NCBI GenBank assembly: GCA_038231395.1
Contig: JBBRLL010000014.1
Location: 24,326-88,325, forward strand
Length of the DNA stretch: 64,000 nucleotides
Reading direction: 5' to 3'
From: Stagnihabitans sp038231395
GTDB lineage: Bacteria; Pseudomonadota; Alphaproteobacteria; Rhodobacterales; Rhodobacteraceae
The position numbers and the translations under genes are program-made. The notes below the pieces were generated by a model. That model worked only from the letters and a program-made list of their open reading frames with translations, was not told where the DNA came from and ran no database searches. Numbering within the stretch: the first letter of the stretch is position 1; each line of letters opens with the position of its first letter. Below are positions 41,855 through 51,431 of this stretch, piece by piece.

Positions 41855-42598
41855 TCAGCCGGCGCGAGCCTGACTGACCATCTCTTTCATGCTGTCCTCC
41901 GCCACATAGCCGCGCAACATCTTGGTGTCGATCACGAAGGTCGGTGTGCCGGTGATGTTCAGCTTGGCCGCGAGGGATCGGTTGGCGTTGATCACATCAG
42001 TGACATCGGCAGAGTCCATCTTGGCAAGGATCGGTGCCGGGTCATAGCCAAGGGTCCGGGCCAAGCGGCCCAAAGTCTCGGCATCCGGCGCGCCGCGCAA
42101 GGTGATCAGCGCGTCATGCACAGACTTGTAAGCGGCATCGCCGTGCAGTATGCGCACCGCGATGGCGAACCGTGAAGACGTGGTGGACTCGTCGCCCAGA
42201 ATCGGGAACTCTTTGACAACAAAGCGGATATTGCCGTCGGTTTTGACCATGTCCTCAACTTCGGAATAGGCTTTGCGGCAATAGGTGCAGCGATAGTCCA
42301 TGAACTCCACCACGGTGATATTGCCATCGGGGTTGCCGCCGACCCAACTGGCCGGGTCTTTGTAAATGGCGTCAGCGTTGGACGACAAGGCTTTGACATC
42401 GGCCTGAACGGCGACCTGGTCCTGCTTGTCCTGCAAAACCTTCATCGCCTCCATGATAACTTCGGGATTGTCGAGGAGGTATTGCCTGACCTCAGCCCGG
42501 AAGGCGTCGCGTTCGGCGGGTGTCATCTCACCCAAACCGCCAGCAGTTGCGGTGGAGGCGAACAGGAACAGCGATAGGGCAAAAGCGATGCGGCGCAT
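41855..42598 (-). CDS. DsbA-family periplasmic thiol-disulfide oxidoreductase
   Basis: Exported thioredoxin-fold protein of 247 residues. Signal peptide MRRIAFALSLFLFASTATA, an N-terminal helical segment (about 25-80), and a thioredoxin-like domain with active site C104-T-Y-C107 in FMDYRCTYCRKAY. The cis-Pro loop is NITGTPTFVIDTKML. This layout (Gcd/ScsC/BdbD-like with N-terminal extension) suggests disulfide shuffling or copper-stress roles. Start at ATG 42598 has AGGA before it; an ATG five codons earlier is possible. Confidence 0.9.
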   Translation of the reverse strand: MRRIAFALSLFLFASTATAGGLGEMTPAERDAFRAEVRQYLLDNPEVIMEAMKVLQDKQDQVAVQADVKALSSNADAIYKDPASWVGGNPDGNITVVEFMDYRCTYCRKAYSEVEDMVKTDGNIRFVVKEFPILGDESTTSSRFAIAVRILHGDAAYKSVHDALITLRGAPDAETLGRLARTLGYDPAPILAKMDSADVTDVINANRSLAAKLNITGTPTFVIDTKMLRGYVAEDSMKEMVSQARAG

Positions 42599-42736
42599 GA
42601 CAGTCCTTGGCATTTAGGGCACTTGGTATTGCAGGCCCGTGGCATTTGGGTCTTTGGGAAGCGCGGGCTTGACGGCAGCGTCACGCGGGGGAACATGGGG
42701 AGCAAGGATGCGGCAGGATGGGGCAGAGATCAAGGG

Positions 42737-43903
42737 ATGCTGAAGTCAAAACGCGGTCAGGTTGATCCCTTCATCGTGATGGACGTGGTGGAGGCAGCAC
42801 GCGCTGCCGAAGCCGCAGGGCGCCACATCATCCATATGGAGGTGGGACAGCCGGGCACCGGTGCGCCTGCCGGGGCGAATGCCGCCGTGGCGCGCGCTCT
42901 TTCCGGCCCGATGGGGTATACGGTGTCCTTGGGTCTGCCAGAACTGCGGACCGGAATCGCGGCATTGTACCAGCGCTGGTATGGCGTTGATCTGGACCCG
43001 GCGCGGGTGGTGGTCACCTCCGGCTCTTCCGGGGCATTTCTGCTGGCCTTTACCGCTTTGTTTGATACCGGTGACCGGGTGGGGCTGGGCTATCCGGGCT
43101 ATCCGTCCTATCGCCAGATTCTGAAGGCATTGGATCTGGTCCCGGTGGGAATTGCCAGCAGCGATGCCAATCGGTTGCAACCGGTGCCACGCGATCTGGA
43201 AGGCCTTGATCTTAAAGGGTTGATCGTCGCCTCACCGGGCAATCCGACCGGAACCATGCTGGACCGCGGTGCCTTGGGCGCGCTGATGGCAGCCGCAGCG
43301 GCACGGGGCATCAGCTTTGTGTCGGACGAGATTTACCACGGGCTGCATTATGGCGAGCGGGCGGTTTCGGCGCTGGAGATCGGGTCCGAAAGCGGCGGCG
43401 AGGCTTACGTGATCAACTCCTTCTCGAAATACTTCAGCATGACGGGCTGGCGGGTCGGCTGGATGGTGGTGCCGCAGCATCATGTCCGCACCGTCGAACG
43501 GCTGGCGCAGAACCTGTTCATCTGCGCGCCGCATGTGGCGCAAGTGGCGGCCTTGGCGGCACTGGATTGCGTGGAGGAACTGGAAGCGCACCGCTTGGTC
43601 TATGCGGAAAACCGTCGGTTGATGCTGGAAGGGCTGCCGAAGGCCGGGTTTACCAAAATTGCGCCGCCGGATGGGGCCTTTTACATCTATGCCGATGTGA
43701 GTGACCTGACGAGCGACTCGCGGGCGTTTTGTGCGGAGGTGCTGGCGGAAGCCGGGGTTGCGGTGACGCCGGGTCTGGACTTTGATCCCGTGCGCGGGGC
43801 GCGGACCGTGCGGTTTTCCTATGCACGGGCCACGGCGGATATCGTGGAAGGATTGTTGAGGTTGCAGACCTATATGGCGCAGCGCCACACAGGTCGGCGG
43901 TGA
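42737..43903 (+). CDS. Pyridoxal-phosphate aminotransferase, class I/II
   Basis: Cytoplasmic aminotransferase of 388 residues (fold type I). Motifs: HMEVGQPGTGAPAGA near the N-terminus, VTSGSSGAFLLAF, SPGNPTGTML (Asn and Pro), FVSDEIYHGLHYG (Asp and Tyr) and the PLP Lys in NSFSKYFSMTGWRVGW. Resembles aspartate/alanine-type aminotransferases; substrate not shown. ATG 42695, 14 codons upstream with GGGGGA before it, is also possible. Confidence 0.9.
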   Translation: MLKSKRGQVDPFIVMDVVEAARAAEAAGRHIIHMEVGQPGTGAPAGANAAVARALSGPMGYTVSLGLPELRTGIAALYQRWYGVDLDPARVVVTSGSSGAFLLAFTALFDTGDRVGLGYPGYPSYRQILKALDLVPVGIASSDANRLQPVPRDLEGLDLKGLIVASPGNPTGTMLDRGALGALMAAAAARGISFVSDEIYHGLHYGERAVSALEIGSESGGEAYVINSFSKYFSMTGWRVGWMVVPQHHVRTVERLAQNLFICAPHVAQVAALAALDCVEELEAHRLVYAENRRLMLEGLPKAGFTKIAPPDGAFYIYADVSDLTSDSRAFCAEVLAEAGVAVTPGLDFDPVRGARTVRFSYARATADIVEGLLRLQTYMAQRHTGRR

Positions 43904-43975
43904 GGGTAGACAGCGAACCGGGGGTTTCACACCGCCGGACTCTCTCAGGACCTTCAGGATAGCAAAGGGGCAGGG

Positions 43976-45301
43976 GTGAAGTTTGTGGGTCGGGTTATGG
44001 CAATGCTGAAAAAAGTGCTGCGGGGGATCGTGCTTTTGCTGGCTTTGGCAGGGGCTTTGGCAGGGGCTTTGGCAGGGGCTTTGGCAGGGGCTTTGTCGGT
44101 GGCTTTGTGGGTGGCTTTGTCGGTGGCTTTGGCAGGGGCTTTGTCGGTGGCTTTGCCGTCGGGGGCACAGGCGCAACAGCTTTCGGCTTTGGCGCGGCTG
44201 GATCCGGCGCACAGTCATTTGCAGGATGAGGGCGGCGGGGTCGATCTGGTGTTGAGCCTGAGCCAGCCAGTGCCGTGGCGGGTGCGGGTGCTGGACAACC
44301 CGCCAAGGCTGATCGTTGATTTCCGCGAGGTGGACTGGTCAGGGTTGGACCAGATGGCGCAGAACTCGGTCGATGTTCTGGGCTTGCGGGCCGGGGTGTT
44401 CCGGCCTGGCTGGTCGCGGCTGGTGGTTGATCTGGTGGGGCCGATGCTGGTCAGCGAGGCGGAGATGGCGACGGCGCCCGGAACCTCGGTTCATCTGATC
44501 CTGACACCTGCCAGCGAAGCGGATTTTGCGGCCAAAGCGGCCGAGCCGGAGCCTGCGGGCTGGGCCCTGCCGCAGCCAGCGCCCTTGGTGCCGGTGCCCA
44601 AACGTGGCAAGGGGCCGGTGATTGTGGTGCTGGACCCCGGTCATGGCGGAATTGATCCCGGGGCGGAGCGGGATGGCCAGTCGGAGGCCAAGCTGATGAT
44701 GGTCTTTGCGCGGGAACTGAAAGAGGTTTTGCTGCGCGATGGCGGCTTTAAGGTTATCCTTACACGAGAGGATGACAGCTTTGTGCCGTTGGAAACCCGG
44801 ATTTCTGTAGCTCATATGGCCGGGGCTCAGGTGTTTCTGGCGCTGCACGCCGATGCTTTGGCCGAGGGCGAGGCGGTGGGGGCCACCGTCTACACGCTGG
44901 CCAATGATGCCAGCGACAAGGCCAGCGCCACTTTGGCCGAACGCCACAACCGGGATGATTTGCTGGCAGGTTTGGATCTGCGCCAGCAAGACGATGTCGT
45001 GGCCGGCGTGCTGATGGATATGGCAAGGGCCGAGACGCAGCCGCGCACCACCAAACTGGCCGAGGCTTTGGTGGCCGCGATCAAGGGCGCGGGTATCCGC
45101 ATGCACCGGCATCCGCATCAGGAAGCCTCTTTTGCAGTGCTGAAATCGCCGGATATTCCTTCGATCTTGCTGGAGGTGGGGTTTTTGTCTTCGGAAAGTG
45201 ATCTTGGCCATCTTCTGGACCCTGACTGGCGGCAAACCATGGCGATGGCTGTCCGCGACGGGCTGAAAGCCTGGGCCGTGGCGGATGCGGCGGCACCTTG
45301 A
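43976..45301 (+). CDS. N-acetylmuramoyl-L-alanine amidase, AmiC-like (AMIN plus Amidase_3)
   Basis: Periplasmic zinc amidase that cuts septal peptidoglycan, up to 441 residues. The signal peptide is abnormal: its core is a run of LAGA/LSVA tetrapeptides (about 22-60) coded by 12-bp repeats, ending ALPSGAQAQQ. The AMIN domain (about 70-175) targets septal wall. The Amidase_3 domain (about 215-435) has zinc ligands in LDPGHGGIDPGA, a Glu in QSEAKLMM, FLALHADA and the catalytic Glu in LLEVGFLSSESD. GTG 43976 or ATG 43997 can start it. PBP1A follows in the same direction. Confidence 0.92.
   Translation: MKFVGRVMAMLKKVLRGIVLLLALAGALAGALAGALAGALSVALWVALSVALAGALSVALPSGAQAQQLSALARLDPAHSHLQDEGGGVDLVLSLSQPVPWRVRVLDNPPRLIVDFREVDWSGLDQMAQNSVDVLGLRAGVFRPGWSRLVVDLVGPMLVSEAEMATAPGTSVHLILTPASEADFAAKAAEPEPAGWALPQPAPLVPVPKRGKGPVIVVLDPGHGGIDPGAERDGQSEAKLMMVFARELKEVLLRDGGFKVILTREDDSFVPLETRISVAHMAGAQVFLALHADALAEGEAVGATVYTLANDASDKASATLAERHNRDDLLAGLDLRQQDDVVAGVLMDMARAETQPRTTKLAEALVAAIKGAGIRMHRHPHQEASFAVLKSPDIPSILLEVGFLSSESDLGHLLDPDWRQTMAMAVRDGLKAWAVADAAAP
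44038..44155 (+). repeat. 12-bp coding minisatellite in the amiC signal peptide
   Basis: About ten 12-bp units of two kinds, GGCAGGGGCTTT and GTCGGTGGCTTT, coding LAGA and LSVA. Four GGCAGGGGCTTT units follow one another at the start. The hydrophobic core is thereby about twice the length of a normal signal peptide. Confidence 0.85.
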
Positions 45302-45406
45302 AACCAAATCGGCGACTTTGCACCAAATGGGTCTGCGAGTGCTTTCATCGTTTTGACCTTGACGGTGCAATGCCTATATAGAGCGGTACGCAAAGGGAGC
45401 GGTCGG

Positions 45407-47953
45407 GTGCTCAGGTTTATCGTGTCAATCTTCGGGGCCATCTTTTCGATGGTCACGCTTGGTCTGTTGTTTGCTGCCCTGAGCGTGGGCGGCATTTTCT
45501 ATATGTATTCCCGGGATTTGCCGAGCCACGAAAGCCTTGCTCAATACGCGCCGCCGACGATCAGCCGGATCTATTCGGCCGAAGGTCAGTTGATGGACGA
45601 ATTTGCCACCGAGCGGCGCTTGTTCGTGCCGGTCGGCGATATTCCTGATCTGGTCAAGCAGTCCTTTATCTCGGCAGAGGACAAACACTTTTACACCCAT
45701 GCGGGTTACGATGTGCAGGGCATGATTGCGGCGGCGTGGGAGGCTGTGCGCACCCGTGGGGCCAGCACGCGGGGCGCGTCAACCATCACGCAGCAGGTGA
45801 CGAAGAACTTCCTGTTGTCGGGTGACAAGACCCTCGCCCGCAAGATCAAAGAGATCATCCTTGCGACCCGGCTGGAGCAGACCCTGTCAAAGGACCGCAT
45901 TCTGGAGTTGTACCTGAACGAAATCTTCCTTGGGCAGAACAGTTACGGGGTGGCGGCAGCAGCGCAGACCTATTTTGCCAAGACCCTGAACGAATTGTCC
46001 CCCTCGGAAGCCGCAACTTTGGCCAGCTTGCCAAAAGCACCATCGCAGTTTCATCCGGTGCGCAACAAGGACCGGCTGGTGGAGCGGCGCAACTACGTGC
46101 TGAACGAGATGGTGCAGAACGGCTATCTTGACAAAGCCACGGGGGATGCGGCCAAAGCGGAGCCTTTGCGCACGGTGCTGGGCGGCGATATCGTAGCCTC
46201 CAGCACGGCCTTGCCGCCGCGCGATTATTTTACCGACGAAATCCGCCGGCAGCTTTCGGGCACCTTTGGCGAGAACGAATTTTTCACGGGCGGTTTGTCG
46301 ATCCGCGCGACAGAAGACCCCGAGATGCAGAAGCTGGCCGCCAAGGCGCTGCGCGACGGGCTGGAGAATTTCGACCGCGATCAGGGTGTGTGGCGTGGCA
46401 CGGGCAAGGTACTGGTGGCTGCCGATCTGGGCGGCGACGGCTGGCGTGTGACCTTGCCCGCCGTACAGAACCTGCCGCGCGATGTGGTGGGCTGGTCTGC
46501 CGCCGTGATCTTGCGGGTCGATGACAAGGCCGCGACTGCGGGTGTTGAGGGTCAGGACGCCACGGTGGAAATTCCGGCCAAGGATGTGACCTGGGCAAGG
46601 AAGCGTTTGCCCGATGGCTCGCTGGGGCCCAAGGCGAAGGTGCCGGGCGATCTGGTTGAGGTTGGCGATGTCGTCATGGTCAAACAGGTGATGACCAAGG
46701 ATGGCCTGCCCGACCATTGGTCGCTCCGTCAGGTGCCCGAAGTGCAGGGCGGTTTCATGGCGATGGACGTGAACACCGGGCGCGTGTTGGCGATGCAGGG
46801 CGGCTTTTCCTATGAGGACTCGGTCTTCAACCGCGCCACACAGGCCGCGCGGCAACCGGGCTCCAGCTTCAAACCCTTCGTCTATGCGGCGGCATTGGAT
46901 TCGGGATTCACGCCCGCCACGCTGGTGGTCGATGCGCCGATCACGGTGGACACACCGCAGGGGCTGTGGACGCCGAGAAACAGCCATGACAAATTCTACG
47001 GCCCGACGCCAATGCGCACCGGGATCGAGCAAAGCCGCAACCTGATGACGGTGCGGATCGCACAGGACATCGGCATGGACACGGTGGCCAGTTACGCCGA
47101 ACGCTTTGGCGCCTATGACCACCTGCAACCGTTGCTGGCCAACGCGCTCGGCTCGCAGGAAACCACGCTGTTCAAGATGACGGCGTCCTACGCCATGTTC
47201 GCCAATGGCGGTGAGCGGGTGGAGCCTACCTTGGTGGACCGGGTGCAGGATCGCTATGGCAAGACAATCTACCGCCACGATGCGCGGACCTGCACGGATT
47301 GCAGCAACGACACTCTTGGCGCGGGGCAGGCCTTGGGGATTTCGTCCAACCGCGAGCGGGTGATGAACGCGATCACCGCTTATCAGCTGACCTCGATGAT
47401 GCAGGGGGTGATTTTGCGCGGCACGGCGACCGGGGTGCATTTGCCGGTGCCGGTGGCGGGCAAGACCGGCACCACCAATGACGCCAAGGATGTGTGGTTC
47501 ATCGGCTTCACCTCCAATGTCGTGGCCGGATGCTACATGGGATACGATTCCCCGCGCACGATGGGGCCGGGGGCTTATGGCGGCACGCTGTGCGTGCCGA
47601 TCTTTCAGGCCTTCATGCAGCAGGCGGTGAAGCGTTTTGGCGGCACCGATTTCAAGGTTCCGGACGGCGGGCATTTCATCAACATTGACCGCAACACCGG
47701 GGCGCAGTTGCCCGATGGCGCATCCGGCGCGAACGTGCAGGCGGAATATTTCCGCGACGGCGAGCAGCCGGTGTTTGGTCTGGGCGCTTTGGTGGACGGC
47801 GGCTTTGGCATGGGCCAGGACCTGCCTCTGTTTGCGGCCGGAGAGACCGACCAGTCCGTGCAATCCGAGACCGTCACCAACGGCAATGGGGTGACGACGA
47901 AAGTGCAGAAAAAGGCCAAGTTCGGCAGCGCCAGTTCCGGCGGGATTTACTGA
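45407..47953 (+). CDS. mrcA: Penicillin-binding protein 1A (class A, bifunctional)
   Basis: Polymerises and cross-links peptidoglycan at the outer face of the inner membrane. 848 residues from GTG 45407, with GGGAG eight bases upstream; a longer frame upstream lacks support. An N-terminal membrane helix (VSIFGAIFSMVTLGLLFAALSVGGIFYMYS) is followed by a glycosyltransferase domain (about 55-225: SAEDKHFYTHAGYD, GASTITQQVTKNF, LYLNEIFLGQNSYGV). An OB-like insert precedes the transpeptidase domain, with active Ser S486 in GSSFKPF, SRN in EQSRNLMTV and KTGTTND. Confidence 0.96.
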   Translation: MLRFIVSIFGAIFSMVTLGLLFAALSVGGIFYMYSRDLPSHESLAQYAPPTISRIYSAEGQLMDEFATERRLFVPVGDIPDLVKQSFISAEDKHFYTHAGYDVQGMIAAAWEAVRTRGASTRGASTITQQVTKNFLLSGDKTLARKIKEIILATRLEQTLSKDRILELYLNEIFLGQNSYGVAAAAQTYFAKTLNELSPSEAATLASLPKAPSQFHPVRNKDRLVERRNYVLNEMVQNGYLDKATGDAAKAEPLRTVLGGDIVASSTALPPRDYFTDEIRRQLSGTFGENEFFTGGLSIRATEDPEMQKLAAKALRDGLENFDRDQGVWRGTGKVLVAADLGGDGWRVTLPAVQNLPRDVVGWSAAVILRVDDKAATAGVEGQDATVEIPAKDVTWARKRLPDGSLGPKAKVPGDLVEVGDVVMVKQVMTKDGLPDHWSLRQVPEVQGGFMAMDVNTGRVLAMQGGFSYEDSVFNRATQAARQPGSSFKPFVYAAALDSGFTPATLVVDAPITVDTPQGLWTPRNSHDKFYGPTPMRTGIEQSRNLMTVRIAQDIGMDTVASYAERFGAYDHLQPLLANALGSQETTLFKMTASYAMFANGGERVEPTLVDRVQDRYGKTIYRHDARTCTDCSNDTLGAGQALGISSNRERVMNAITAYQLTSMMQGVILRGTATGVHLPVPVAGKTGTTNDAKDVWFIGFTSNVVAGCYMGYDSPRTMGPGAYGGTLCVPIFQAFMQQAVKRFGGTDFKVPDGGHFINIDRNTGAQLPDGASGANVQAEYFRDGEQPVFGLGALVDGGFGMGQDLPLFAAGETDQSVQSETVTNGNGVTTKVQKKAKFGSASSGGIY

Positions 47954-47990
47954 GCCCAACCCTTGCCCTCGCCGGGATATGGACCGGAAC

Positions 47991-48015
47991 ATGGGCCAAT
48001 GGCCCATCCTACCTT
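47991..48015. repeat. REP-like palindromic unit, copy 1
   Basis: 25 bases with ATGGGC and GCCCAT arms followed by CCTACCTT; 22 of 25 match copy 2 at 59693-59717. Lies between PBP1A and prfB. Confidence 0.6.
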
Positions 48016-48071
48016 GCCCCAGCCGCAGTCAGCCGTTACATGGCGCCCACGTCTTAAATGAAAGTCCGAAC

Positions 48072-49199
48072 ATGCGCGCAGAGACCCAGAACTTCGTTGA
48101 AGCGATCACCAGGTCGCTGAAACTTTTGGGGCAGCGGATGGATGTTGAAACCGCCCCGCACCGCCTTGAAGAGTTCAACGCGCTGATCGAGGCGCCTGAC
48201 CTGTGGAACGACCCGGCCAAGGCGCAAAAGCTGATGCGGGAGCGGCAGGGATTGATTGATGCGCAATCGACCTATGATCTGATCGGCAGCGGCTTGCGCG
48301 ACAATGTGGAGCTGATCGAACTGGGCGAGGCCGAGGACGACGCCGAGATTGTGGCAGAGGCCGAGGCGGCGCTGAAAGCTTTGGTCGATCTGTCAGCGCA
48401 AAAGGACCTGGAGGCTTTGCTGGACGGTGAAGCGGATGGCAACGACACCTTCCTTGAAATCAACGCTGGTGCAGGCGGGACCGAAAGCTGTGACTGGGCC
48501 AGCATGCTGTCGCGGATGTATGTGCGATGGGCGGAAAAGAAGGGCTACACCGTCGAGATGCAGTCCGAAACGGCGGGCGAAGAGGCCGGTATCCGATCGG
48601 TCGGCTACAAGATCAGCGGCAAGAATGCTTATGGCTGGCTGAAGTCTGAGGCGGGGGTGCATCGGCTGGTGCGGATCAGCCCCTACGACTCGGCGGCGCG
48701 GCGGCACACCTCTTTCAGCTCTGTCTGGGTCTATCCGGTGGTGGATGACAATATCGAGATCGACGTGCAGGACAAGGACATCCGGATTGACACCTACCGG
48801 TCTTCGGGTGCGGGCGGGCAGCACGTCAACAAGACGGACTCGGCGGTGCGGATCACCCACTTTCCCAGCGGGATCGTGGTCACCTCCAGCTTGAAATCCC
48901 AGCATCAGAATCGCGATATCGCGATGCAGGCCTTGAAGAGCCGCCTCTATCAGCAAGAGTTGGACAAGCGGAACGCGGCGATCCTTGAGGCGCATGAAAG
49001 CAAGGGTGAGGCGGGGTGGGGCAACCAGATCCGGTCTTATGTCTTGCAGCCCTATCAGATGGTGAAAGATTTGCGGACCGGGGTGGAAACCAGCGATACC
49101 GGCGGCGTGCTGGACGGTGACCTTGACCGGTTCATGGCTGCAACTTTGGCCAAGGACGTGTCGGGCAAAAGCCGGGCCGATGCGATGGGCGAGGAGTGA
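48072..49199 (+). CDS. prfB: Peptide chain release factor 2
   Basis: Ends translation at UGA and UAA codons on the ribosome. 375 residues. The catalytic GGQ loop is in SSGAGGQHVNKTDSAVR, and the stop-codon recognition tripeptide reads SPY in LVRISPYDSAARRHTSFSS, in place of the enterobacterial SPF. The gene reads straight through from ATG 48072, so the programmed frameshift at codon 26 known from many bacteria is absent. It follows PBP1A by 118 bp. Confidence 0.97.
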   Translation: MRAETQNFVEAITRSLKLLGQRMDVETAPHRLEEFNALIEAPDLWNDPAKAQKLMRERQGLIDAQSTYDLIGSGLRDNVELIELGEAEDDAEIVAEAEAALKALVDLSAQKDLEALLDGEADGNDTFLEINAGAGGTESCDWASMLSRMYVRWAEKKGYTVEMQSETAGEEAGIRSVGYKISGKNAYGWLKSEAGVHRLVRISPYDSAARRHTSFSSVWVYPVVDDNIEIDVQDKDIRIDTYRSSGAGGQHVNKTDSAVRITHFPSGIVVTSSLKSQHQNRDIAMQALKSRLYQQELDKRNAAILEAHESKGEAGWGNQIRSYVLQPYQMVKDLRTGVETSDTGGVLDGDLDRFMAATLAKDVSGKSRADAMGEE

Positions 49200-49283
49200 G
49201 GCGGACGATTGTTTGTCTGGTGGGCAGCGGACCCGTCGGGGGTGCGGTGGTTGGACCGGCCCTTCCGACTTCGGGCGTCACAC

Positions 49284-50702
49284 TTACCGTCTGATCAGGC
49301 CTAATGCCGAGATCACGGCAGCCGACAGTGCCATCAACGAGGCCGTCGCTGCGACATTGGCAAAGGCAGAGGCGGTGGCGGCCCGGTGGGCGGCGGACGC
49401 TGCACCGATCAAGGCCGTCGTCGGCAGCGCAAAGCCGGGCATCGCGGGCGAGGTTGGCCCATAGGACCATGTTGCAATCCGACCCATCAAGGCCACTGCG
49501 ATCAGTCCCGCCGCTCGCGCTGTGGCATTGTTGATCCCCGAGGCGGCGCCCTGGTCCACCTCTGGCGCGTTGGCCATGGCGGCGGCGGTCAGCGGGGCAA
49601 CCAGCAGGGCAAGGCCGGTTCCGGTCAGCACACCGATGGGGGCAATCTGGTACCAGAATTGCCCGCCGGGTGCTGCACGCGCGATCAGGGCATAGGCCGT
49701 GGCCACAATCAGGCAACCGATTGTCATCGGCCAACCCGGGCCAATGCGGTCAGCCAACCTGCCAGCCCGCGACGAGAACAGCGCAATCATCACCGAGATG
49801 GGCAGGAACATCGCCGTCACCTCAATAGGCGTGACATGCCAGGCCGAAAGCGCCGTCATCGGCAGGTAAAAGCTGACACCGTTCAGGCCGATATACAGCA
49901 GAAGGGTGGCAAGGTTGGTGGCGCTGAAGGCGCGGTTGCGAAACAGGCTCAGGCGGATCATCGGGCTTGGGCTGCGGGCCTCAACGATCAGGAAGGCTAC
50001 GGCAGCGGCAAAAGCCAGCATAGCGGCGGCAAGACTGGCTTCGGTCAGCGCCACAGCCATAGCGCCGAGCGTTATGGTGGCCAGCGCCGCGCCCCACAGG
50101 TCAACCGCCGTGCCGGGGCGGCCTTTGTCCGGGTTGGCATGGCGTGCCAGCAGCCATAGGGCTGCAACCCCAAGCGGCAGGTTCAGGGCGAAGATCAGCC
50201 GCCACGCATCCGGCCCGCCAAACGTCAGGGCAAGGCCGCCAAGGATCGGCCCGCCCGCCGTTGTCGCGGTGGCAGCAGCGGCCCAAAGGCCAAGCGCCTG
50301 AGCCTTGCCCTGCAAGCCATAGGCGCGTGAGACGAGCGTCATGGACCCCGGCACCATGAACGCCGCTCCGCAGCCTTGCAACGCCCGCGCCGCAATCATC
50401 AGGGGCATGGAGGGGGCCGCGGTACACAAGAGAGAACTTGCGACGAAAGCCACGATCCCGGCCTGAAAGATGCGGACCACGCCGAACCGGTCGGACATCG
50501 CCCCGCCGGCCAGAATGAGAGAGGTCAGCGCCAGAAGGTAGCCGCTTTGCACCCACTCCGCCGCGGTCAGGGTGCCGCCGAGGCTGGCGCGGATCGCGGG
50601 CAGAGCGATGGCTGTGACCGACGAGTCGATAAAACCCATGGCCGAGGCCAGAACGGCTGCGGCCAGAAGGTAGCCGGGTTTGGTGCGGGTGATGGGCAGC
50701 AT
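49284..50702 (-). CDS. MFS transporter, DHA2 (EmrB/QacA) type
   Basis: Inner-membrane exporter with 14 predicted helices, 472 residues. Motif A is GGAMSDRFGVVR, motif C-like sequence GCGAAFMVPGSMTLV, and motif D1 MGFIDSSVTAIALPAI, as in drug:proton antiporters of the EmrB group. No periplasmic adaptor (EmrA-like) gene adjoins it, so it may act alone. It reads towards prfB and ends 84 bases from it. Confidence 0.9.
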   Translation of the reverse strand: MLPITRTKPGYLLAAAVLASAMGFIDSSVTAIALPAIRASLGGTLTAAEWVQSGYLLALTSLILAGGAMSDRFGVVRIFQAGIVAFVASSLLCTAAPSMPLMIAARALQGCGAAFMVPGSMTLVSRAYGLQGKAQALGLWAAAATATTAGGPILGGLALTFGGPDAWRLIFALNLPLGVAALWLLARHANPDKGRPGTAVDLWGAALATITLGAMAVALTEASLAAAMLAFAAAVAFLIVEARSPSPMIRLSLFRNRAFSATNLATLLLYIGLNGVSFYLPMTALSAWHVTPIEVTAMFLPISVMIALFSSRAGRLADRIGPGWPMTIGCLIVATAYALIARAAPGGQFWYQIAPIGVLTGTGLALLVAPLTAAAMANAPEVDQGAASGINNATARAAGLIAVALMGRIATWSYGPTSPAMPGFALPTTALIGAASAAHRAATASAFANVAATASLMALSAAVISALGLIRR

Positions 50703-50836
50703 GGCGGAAGCTTTGCGGCAAACTCAGCCGTGGTGCAAGGCTGTGCAGGGGTGCGTTGAGGGCTATGGGTCCGGAATTTCGGCAAAGTCCGCAGCCCGCG
50801 AAGCCCGGAGATTTTGGTCGATCCATCCCGGATGGC

Positions 50837-51160
50837 CTAGGCCCTACGGCTCCGCTTTTTGGCGGCATCGGGCGGCAGGGTCTGGTTGAATCCCACGGCC
50901 AGATCAACCCATGGACCAAGGGCTGCCGGAGCGTCGACCAAAACCCAGCCTTTCATCACACGTCCGCCCATTTCCATCTGGCGGGCACCCATGACAATGG
51001 CTTGCGGTGCTGCCTCTGGACCCACACGAACGATCAGGCCGGTTTTCTGGTGAGTGCCGATGGCGAGGTTGCCATTCAACATGAAAGCGGTGCCGCCAAA
51101 CATGCGCTGAGGCACGGCACCGTGGGGCAGCATCAGGGCCGAAAGGTCATCCAGCAGCAT
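50837..51160 (-). CDS. TfoX/Sxy N-terminal domain protein
   Basis: 107-residue soluble protein that is essentially a TfoX_N domain (MFGGTAFMLNGNLAIGT, then MGARQMEMGGRVMKGWVLVD). In gamma-proteobacteria Sxy/TfoX controls competence, but single-domain forms in alphaproteobacteria have no proven role. The C-terminus is basic (AAKKRSRRA). Confidence 0.82.
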   Translation of the reverse strand: MLLDDLSALMLPHGAVPQRMFGGTAFMLNGNLAIGTHQKTGLIVRVGPEAAPQAIVMGARQMEMGGRVMKGWVLVDAPAALGPWVDLAVGFNQTLPPDAAKKRSRRA

Positions 51161-51261
51161 GGCGCACCCGTCTCCGGTTTGCTTTGCACCATGGATATAC
51201 TGGAAGGCAGGGCGGCCCTAGATATTTCGCTGAAACTATTTGGGAGGGCTATAGATTTGGA

Positions 51262-51324
51262 GAGCCGGAGATTGGAAGGGCCGGAGATTGGAAGAGCCGG
51301 AGATTGGAAGGCCTGAGATTGGAA
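51262..51324. repeat. 16-bp intergenic minisatellite
   Basis: Four units of GAGCCGGAGATTGGAA (first letters vary between GAG and GGG; the last unit is one base short), with worn units on both sides. It lies between the TfoX-like gene and the bactofilin gene, in an otherwise empty stretch of 271 bases (51161-51431). Confidence 0.8.
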
Positions 51325-51431
51325 GGGCCAGTGGTTGGGATGGCCAAAGAACAGGGGCAATTCCTCTGGCAGTTCAACAAACAAAAACGGGCACCGGTTT
51401 CCCGACGCCCGCAATTTCAAGGTCGAAACCC

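Noticed and set aside
45887..48007. 706-codon open frame opposite the PBP1A gene
   Set aside because: Antisense shadow with no motifs.
48072..48160. Programmed frameshift in prfB
   Set aside because: The frame is open from the ATG; no in-frame TGA with a slippery CTT is present.
51262..51324. CRISPR array
   Set aside because: The units are directly abutting with no spacers, so this is a minisatellite.
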